Shown here: piece by piece, positions 56,626-64,000 of the stretch
How positions within the stretch are numbered: position 1 is the stretch's first letter
How the letters are laid out: every line of letters begins with the position of its first letter
NCBI GenBank assembly: GCA_010015745.1
Contig: ML978187.1
Location: forward strand, 186,001 to 250,000
DNA: 64,000 nt
Source: Setomelanomma holmii
Taxonomy: Eukaryota > Ascomycota > Dothideomycetes > Pleosporales > Phaeosphaeriaceae
Direction: 5' to 3'
Notes under the pieces: model-generated
The model's input: only the letters and a program-made list of their open reading frames with translations
Databases searched by the model: none
Told to the model about the DNA's origin: nothing
Made by a program: the position numbers and the translations under genes

Positions 56626-56813
56626 CTTGTCATCTCTTTTCCCTCTTGGACGAAATGTGTATCATCCCATAACCTAGAATTTGTGCATGTGACATTAAGT
56701 CGCCTTTTGGCATGTTTTGAACATAGCAACAGCAATAGCGAGGGCGTTTGGCGCGGCTTGTTGCAACGGTACTATTGTATATCATGGGCAGGAGAATCAT
56801 AGTACACCCGGAA

Positions 56814-56867
56814 AACATGTACAACATGTACAACATGTACAACATGTACAACATGTACAACATGTAC
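56814..56867 (+). repeat. 9-bp minisatellite, six perfect units
   Basis: The unit aacatgtac occurs six times without change. It is partly palindromic (ACATGT, GTAC), so single strands could fold. It lies 190 bp past the MFS stop and is translated as MYN or NMY repeats in all long ORFs here, which are artefacts. Confidence 0.97.
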
Positions 56868-57354
56868 TTCTTGATGACTGTCGATTCATCTCCACGCTAT
56901 CTAAAATGCCCTGGTGCACGATTTGCGAACACGTTCCCTTCCACGCGTGCACTTATTAGTGAACAAAGCTATGCTACAGTCTGCTGAAAAGAGCATGTCG
57001 AACTTGAGATCATAGCGGATGAACTAGCTCGAATGTGACGGTGTTTGTGATGTCCCTCGTGTAGGTGGAGCAGTCGGTGGTGGTATGGTGCCTCTCCCTT
57101 TCTTGCGCCTCGCATGTCGCAACCTGTCTAAGTAGCACTTGACGCATTCAGAGCGCAAGGTAGACATATACGAAATTCACGATAATACATCGAAAGGAAT
57201 GCTCCGCGCCCTGCCGCGTCATGTGTGCCGGCTCACTACACGATATCGAAAACATGTTCCCACCGTGGTCCACAATTCACTGAACAATACAGTCGAAGCA
57301 ATTGCTCGGCGGCACATTCTTCAACAGCATTCCAGGATCCACATGTTTCTTAGC

Positions 57355-57528
57355 TTAGGCTGCGTCAACTAGGTCTGGGAGAACAAGCTCAACCGACAAG
57401 ACGCTAGACAGAAGCATGAGTGGAAGAAGCACAGTGAGCAGAACTGCAACGGGCCGTACTTCATATATGTAGAGTAGTTTTGCACTTTTGGGGGCCTCGA
57501 GCTTGGAACGAGTCGACTCCGATGTCAT
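57355..57528 (-). CDS. possible 57-residue single-pass membrane microprotein
   Basis: An ATG-started minus-strand ORF encodes a hydrophilic N-terminus (MTSESTRSKLEAPKSAKLL) and one long hydrophobic helix (VAVLLTVLLPLMLLSSVL) ending in an acidic tail. It is the only protein-like ORF seen after 56.6 kb. A chance origin is quite likely given its length; no family is recognised. Confidence 0.28.
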   Translation of the reverse strand: MTSESTRSKLEAPKSAKLLYIYEVRPVAVLLTVLLPLMLLSSVLSVELVLPDLVDAA

Positions 57529-60500
57529 CTTGGAAGAATGATAACGCTCAATGTTTTACTCGTTGAAGGTGGTGGTGCATAGGCGATGGCGATGAAGAAA
57601 TGTGCAAGAGACTCTGCCGCAGCCGATCAAAGCCAGCATCCATCGGTATCGTTGAATAATTTCCTTGAGTTCTTATGATATGCCGTTGAATGGGGTAAGA
57701 ATTTGATTGTGTTCTTGGTTGAATTGGAAGAGGTGGGTGTCGAAACCGAAGTGACGCATCACTTTGTGATGACGAGGGCAGAACAGGTATGCGGATACGT
57801 CAGCACAAGTAAATATCCACAGACCTCAGTTACAGTGTGCAGGTGTGATATGGCGAGAGAGTGCTGGATCAATTCTGTCCTCCTCGAGTTGATAGTGTGA
57901 CGGTGCACGGCGCGCGCCATTTACTTCATCTGTGCACTTTACGAGACCTCGGAACATCACGAAAAAAACGGCGGCACAGTCTCCCTTGATGGGTTTAAAA
58001 GTTTATCGAGAGCTTCGAGAATTAGTTTAACCTTGATTTTCTTCAAGAATCATTCTGGCATCGAAACTCGTGTACTTGATACAGAATATGTCCAATTTTT
58101 GTACGACAGCTTTCCAAGAGTCAAGGAGTATATAAAGAAACTCAAAAAGTTCTGAAGTGATCCCAAAGTTCAGGTTCTCACTATAGTGGGGATCTTTGCA
58201 CGTCAGATCAGCCCATCTTGAAGCGTTGTGCATCCCCAGTGCTCTTGATATTCAACTAGCAAGAGCGAGGCCCATGGCTTGAGCTCCTCGTGGACTTCGC
58301 TACATCACGATCACGGTGTTATCGCATAATGCCGAAGACTCGTCCTCCAGCTCGCCTGTACCATGCTGCTGGAGATGTCCTTCATGCCAATCTCGATGAG
58401 CCACGGTGTTCCAAAATCATGCCGCAGTACTACCACCAAGTTTCAGCCACGTCATGCTACAGGAACAAGCACATACTCCGCCTCATCTGATAGACACGTC
58501 ACATCAACACGTACCTCTTTCTATGGTCCTTCGGCGCTTGGACTCTTTGATGCGATCACCTGATGTCACGTTTCTCGGCCAGTCACGTCCTTCCGAAGGG
58601 GGTCCAAAGACTCAATCTCCTCACCCTTGCATGCAGGCTCCGGTGAGTTCAAAAAATGGTACCATTGCATCGGGATAAGGCGGAAGCTAGGGATATGCAT
58701 GAACGTTGAAAATAGTCGCATGTTTTGGCTTGGGCCGCGACGCATGCGGCATCATGGGAGAAGGCAAATGTTTCGAGTCATTGTCTGTGTTTCGGAGCGG
58801 CCGGTCAGGGATCGGTGCACAATACCGACATCTTGAGGACTGCTACCCTAGATGCCGATGAAGGACGAGCATTCTTCGTGGTTTAGAGCCCGGGCACACG
58901 AATAATATGTACAAGGCTGAGGGCTCTTGTATTTGTTCGAGAACGTCGATCGCAGGGAAAGATAATAGCCCTCGCAAAAGTGCCGTGGAGGTCCTTCTCG
59001 TACCAACCAAGTCTTGAAGAGTAGGTCAGGTGAAAGGAACGCTGCCGAAAGGCAGTCTGATAGTTCCTGGCGAAGCGTTGGCGGTCGAGGTAGATATATG
59101 CCATACTAACAGTACAGGATCATGGTTGGGGAGTCTAGTCGCTTAATCTTCGTCGACGTTCGAGATGTTAGTTGTCACGTCCCTGTTTTGCTGATTCTCA
59201 TTCAAGGAAACTGCAGGACTGCAACGCGAAAACCCTTGCGGCTGTTCGGTTCCCATCTTCCAATTGCATCTTTGCGACGATCTCTGTTCACTCCGATCAT
59301 ATGACTATCGATAAGAGATGAAAATTGCAGCGGGAAACGAGTTGCATTTTTCAGCCGGGCAGGAGGGATCATAGGGAAGATACAGGTCGTTGTGTGGGTG
59401 AAATGGACCACTTCTGCCCACGGGCCGGTGGAGTCATTGGCGAAAACAATCACAACTTCTTCATGCAGTTTGTGAAGCTTTAGTCTGCTCGAAGTCAGCC
59501 TGATTCTGGTTGCGTGACACGCGGGGAGTGAAGCGAAATCGAAGCATTGTGATTGGTAGTAACTATATGCCGCCTGAATGAAGCACTCCAGGTCCGTGAC
59601 TAGTCGGTTAAGCAGCTGCTAAAAATTGCCCATATCTTGCCTCTAGTGACCCATCAGAGAGACATCCGACAAGCATTTATAATCATCGCTATTCAATGGG
59701 CTGCGTGCCGTTCCACCGGTGATCCGTCGTCCACAAAATCATGGTATATCACGATGTCACCCTAGCCGGCATAACCTCCATTCCTCGCGAAACTTGCCCT
59801 CTTGATATCGCCTATTATTTGCCATCAGCACTCAGGTGCAATTATTCTGTCGTTCTCTGCTTTTTCGTTCTTCGAGAGGCTATCCAGTCAACCCAGCTTT
59901 TACTCTTGCCACCGTTGTTGCCACCATGTGTCATTTGATCGCCATGTGCCAAAATCTTCCACTAAACACACAATATTCGTCAAGCCCATCTCAATGTCAT
60001 GATGGAATAATCGAATCAGTTGCAAAAGCGTGATACTGGTGGTTGCCTACATCGCATTCATAATCGATGCACCTGGCCGACGGGATAGCGACGAATTCTA
60101 CCTGCTAAGGTGAAGCCTTGACCTCTAGATGGCGATGAGCGGTCTCGTAGGTTCGATGTAGACAAAAGGAATAGCTACACGCCAGAGTAACTCGCCTGAT
60201 TGTTCCGAGAATATGAACGCCTTCTGCCATAGAATGAAAAGCACACAACGAGTGTCTTCGCGGATTGATCGAGACTGGAGAAGTAGATGTGATATTTCTA
60301 TATATCACAATAGAAAAGTAATCATCGGATGAAAGGATATAAACGATGAAATGGTGTAATCGAAAATTGAAGTGTGTTGAGCAGACTGGATTCGCACTGG
60401 GATGGCTTTCATATGATCAAAGTGCTAGTTAGAAAGAACATGCGAGACAGAAGAAACATGGTATCGAGATGCTATGTAGCGGCTATGCCAGACTTACTGT

Positions 60501-63500
60501 GAGCACGAAGATGAAGCGATTTTAGCCAGACCTGGGAAGAAGCTGACGAGCTGAGCCGACCACAGGGGTCTTTCGCAGCTCAGGTCGTAGTCGTGGATCC
60601 AAACTGTCCCCTTCAAGTCTCAGCCACCGTGATCTTGTAATGATTCATTACGCAGCAGCGGAGGAGTTTTCTCGAACTTGCCCTGATCAGCGATGAACTC
60701 CATATACCGGTGAATACTCACCAGCGCGGTTCGGAGTCACCGAGGTCAATATGAGCTCCACGGCAGGACGACGACAATGCATATAATCCCGCATGAAGGC
60801 TGTCTTTGTGGTCTGCCTAGAAGCGGCAATGATGGTGTGGCGGCCTGATTGGTTCGTATAAACGGTTCGGATATGTCTTTACCATTTGCGGCTGACGATA
60901 GGATCGTGCAGCCTCATCGTGCCGCGCGCTACTATGAATTCTTGCGCCTCGTCGTGACCGAATGCTTTGACCCTCTCTTGACTTCGTCCGATGCACTTCC
61001 GTGATTCATCGTGGACCGTATGGCGATCACGTTATTTTTAAAGTCAGGACAACAACACAAGACAATCATCACTCGCTAGTGTGCCGTATTGGCCCTCGCT
61101 GGCAGAATTACTGCCCCATGAGCACCGCGAATCAAGAGAAGCTACTTATGACTCCTAATTGTGTGTCTCAGACCGCAATTCGAGCTTAAGCAGGACAAAA
61201 AAAGAGGCTTGACACTGACTAAGTGCAAAGAACGAAGATTGTGGCGTGCTTTGCAGCTCCAGAGCTGTTAGTCCTCCACTTGCAATATCGCAAGGGCGTC
61301 GAGTCCAAGTTCCAGTCCGCAACAACGAGCAGAAGAATGAGTAGCATGCAGATCCTCGCTCTTGAACCCTTGGCCTTCAAATTTCAACTTTGTCAATGTA
61401 TAAATTGAGGGAATTTGGTAAGCGGGCTGTGCTGCGGCTTGTGCACGTGCTTAAGCTCCGCACAGACAAGCACAAAGTAATGGGACGAGCGTTGTGCATC
61501 GGAGTCCGACCTAATATCGTCAACGTAACGGAATGGGTAGTCAAGCCGAAACCGTCGCAGTAGGTCTCGCGATCGTCGGTATTACGTGGTGTTGGACCCA
61601 TGTGTTCATGGAATCGGTGAGCTCTGTTGCCCATGATGTCTCTGCCGGTGACCGAATCGTCGTAGTGGGAGAACTTTACGAGCCTTGCTTATCTCAGAAG
61701 GCAACAATTACACCATGCACTGTGCCGTTCCGTGCCGCAATTTGTCGTGAACCTTGCTGACCATAGTGACCTTAGGACCCTATCTCATTGTAAGACGTGC
61801 CGTGCCTTGCATGGAGGACTAACACATCAACGCAGCTCCTGCACTCAGCTCCTGCACTCAGCTCCTGCACTCAGTTCCTGCACTCAGCCTCGTGCCCCAG
61901 TCTTGCTTTTACAAAGTTGTGTTCTTCTTCTGAGTCCGGACGCCCTTTCTATGCAATGAAGTTTCAGCTCCCATGAGCTACGGTAATTGGTTGGTGACTT
62001 GTTCCTCACGATGCTCTCCGATGATGTTCTCAGGCAAGCTTGAGCATGACAGCTACCTCCGGTTTAGCCTTTCACGTTTGGCCCTAAAAGTCTTCATGAC
62101 CCCGAGCGGCTAGCGAAGGGATCCGAACTGCAGTAAGCCTCGCTACAGATATTGTTGCAGAAGGCTACTGGCGCGTATTAGATGGGGAGAATGGGCCAGG
62201 TTTGGTGAATCGGTCGAAGTATCCTTCGCTATTCTCAAGTTGTGTAGGTGGGTTGGTCGCCGGATTGGGAAGCATCAAGCACACTTGATGCGGGGCATGC
62301 CAATCACAACACGATTGTTTCAATGGCGTGTCGAGGGCAATGAACCATATTTTCACGACTGAGATCAGTTGTCGCAGAGGTCAAGTTGTAGAGTGCAGCA
62401 TGCAGCATGCATGCAAGCGATCAGGTGGCTTGGGCAGGCAACAATTTGCCTGCTGTCTGCTTGTCAAATTTCCTTCAATATCATTGGCCAGCAACTCTAG
62501 CTTACAGGCAGCGCAGCCTGGCCACTTTATTGACCAGCCAAAGACCGCCTCTCGTCTCCACCAGGGCGGCTCTTTGTGTCTCAGACCCCACATCCTTCGT
62601 CGCTCGTGAAATGCAGGAGTCTAATCACCGCCAGTATATGCTCGCCCTTGGTGATCGTATAGTGATAACGAGAACCAGTCAAGTCTTTTAGCAGTGCTCG
62701 TGCCCACGTGGTCACATACTTCTCTGAGTTTGAAGTCCAAACCACTTCATGGAGGACTTCAATCACCAGGTCCCTGCCTTGCGCAACTTCCCATGTGCTT
62801 GCATTTGCCCAATGCGAGCTTGTACTTCCGCAAAGTAGCAAGTTCGTAACAGCTCGACAACTTCGTGCATCAGTCCTGGATATTTGCGAGCTATGGAGCG
62901 AAGACCAATTTGGAGGTGGTCAAGTCATTGTCAATAGCTTGTCTTGCACTGTACCCTAAATTTGATACAGTATGTCGACTATACCAGCTGAGAAAAAGCA
63001 GTACTTAGCTAAAGGATAGTGACCTCAACTCGACGTCGATGTCGTACCTGTAGAGATAGTGAAATCATCGTAAGGTGGATGGACCAGAGCGTGCCTCAAG
63101 AGGCGTGATATCAGGCGATGTGAATGCGAACACCCAGACCCCTCGATCCGAGCGCAATAGTAACAGCCGTTGCGTAGCGCTGTCACCACCATCTCATCGA
63201 GCAGCGGCTTCCAGGTGTGGCAGCACAGATGGCAGGGCGTCAAGACGACTGACGTTGGCAGCGATAAGTGCGTGCTTGTAGCTAGCCAATCGTAGAAAGC
63301 TGGCCTACACCATGACCGGAGACGGTGTTGAGGTCACCAAGCCCGTTCCACAAATTTAACGCTACCCGCAACACGGTAAGCCAGCATGGATCTGGATTTG
63401 ATCAGATAATTGGATCCATGACGAGCGGACGTCGTACATATAGCGCGGGGCAGCTTACCCTGGGCTGACTATAAGCGTGGCTGACGTTCAGGATTCTGCA

Positions 63501-64000
63501 AAATGAGACAACGACTGCCAGATGCACTGTAAAGCACACGATGCCATAGATCCGGTAATTGAAGAAATTCGGACCATGTTGGACCAGCTTTGCTCAGACC
63601 TAAGCAACTTAACCTCTAATATCCGGGTCTCCATACTTAGTTCAGCTCGTTTAAGATGCAGGTCCTTCATGTACTAGTCTGCCTCAGCCTTGTGGCCAAC
63701 TTTGCCCTTTCTACGGCTCAAGATGCAAGCATGACCGCGGAACTCTCATTTAGTCATGCGGCGTAACTGTAGAAGGCCTCTTGCCATTTGGAAGGTGCAT
63801 GCTTCTAATCGACCTGTTTGACCATGCACTACGTTCAATGAGCACACATCTCGACACGAGTCTCATTGCAGATTGTAGAGCCACAAGGCCGGGTCAGATT
63901 CAGGCTCCGATGGACGTCCTTCCAGGCAATTTCAGCATAATTTATACGGAGCTCAATTGGTACTATGTACATACCAATGCGCAAAGACGTCATGATACCG
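57529..64000. other. gene-poor terminal region
   Basis: About 6.5 kb without a recognisable gene. Open frames are all under about 100 codons, lack domains and do not join through plausible introns. A minisatellite is at 61835-61886. No tRNA, rRNA, transposase or long terminal repeat was recognised. It may be regulatory, relic or non-coding RNA territory. Confidence 0.55.
61835..61886. repeat. 13-bp minisatellite, four units
   Basis: gctcctgcactca occurs four times, the last unit with one C-to-T difference. It lies in the gene-poor terminal region. Confidence 0.93.

Noticed and set aside
56814..56867. CRISPR-like or spacer array
   Set aside because: Perfect head-to-tail 9-bp units without spacers in a eukaryotic genome; a simple minisatellite.

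Overview
The window is nuclear DNA of a filamentous ascomycete (Pezizomycotina; a dothideomycete-like fungus is my guess, not shown). The evidence is gene content plus introns of about 45-80 bp with GT..AG ends and CTAAC-like branch sites. Fungal families present include a HET protein, Clr5-ankyrin and Zn2Cys6 proteins, tannase/feruloyl esterase, DUF3500, DUF4188, DUF4360 and a Cid1-type nucleotidyltransferase. Most multi-exon models below were assembled by hand from splice signals and reading-frame continuity. No family assignment was checked against a database.

Layout. 0-2.7 kb: 3' part of a RING/ZZ/SH3 protein. 3.4-5.8 kb: a broken multipass membrane-protein gene. 6.5-11.5 kb: epoxide hydrolase (-), EVE-domain protein (+) and secreted carboxylesterase (-). 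12.1-13.4 kb: a broken FAD monooxygenase. 15.1-16.2 kb: a six-exon isochorismatase-like hydrolase. 17.8-21.9 kb: a large terminal nucleotidyltransferase. 23.1-23.7 kb: three diverged tandem repeats of about 0.2 kb. 24.5-26.2 kb: a broken HET gene.

27.0-38.9 kb is the densest part. It holds an MFS transporter, a salicylate-hydroxylase-like FAD monooxygenase divergent from a tannase/feruloyl esterase, a small conserved protein, DUF3500, a DUF4188 haem-monooxygenase-like protein, a tiny Cys-rich protein and an EthD-type protein. Together they could form a plant-phenolic uptake and degradation neighbourhood. This is inferred from families and spacing only.

39.4-53.1 kb mixes broken genes with intact ones. 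The broken ones are a C2H2-like gene, a Clr5-ankyrin gene, a Zn2Cys6 regulator and a zinc metallopeptidase. The intact ones are a small membrane protein, a secreted DUF4360 protein and a TMEM184-like protein. 54.6-56.6 kb is an intact MFS transporter. From 56.6 kb to the end I see no convincing gene, only minisatellites and one tiny ORF.

The main observation is that seven recognisable accessory-type genes are each interrupted by nonsense codons, single-base frame changes, a lost start codon or a minisatellite expansion. Their neighbours, including a 3.9-kb coding sequence, are fully open. This looks like real gene decay concentrated in recognition, regulatory and secreted families. Assembly indel errors must be excluded with raw reads.
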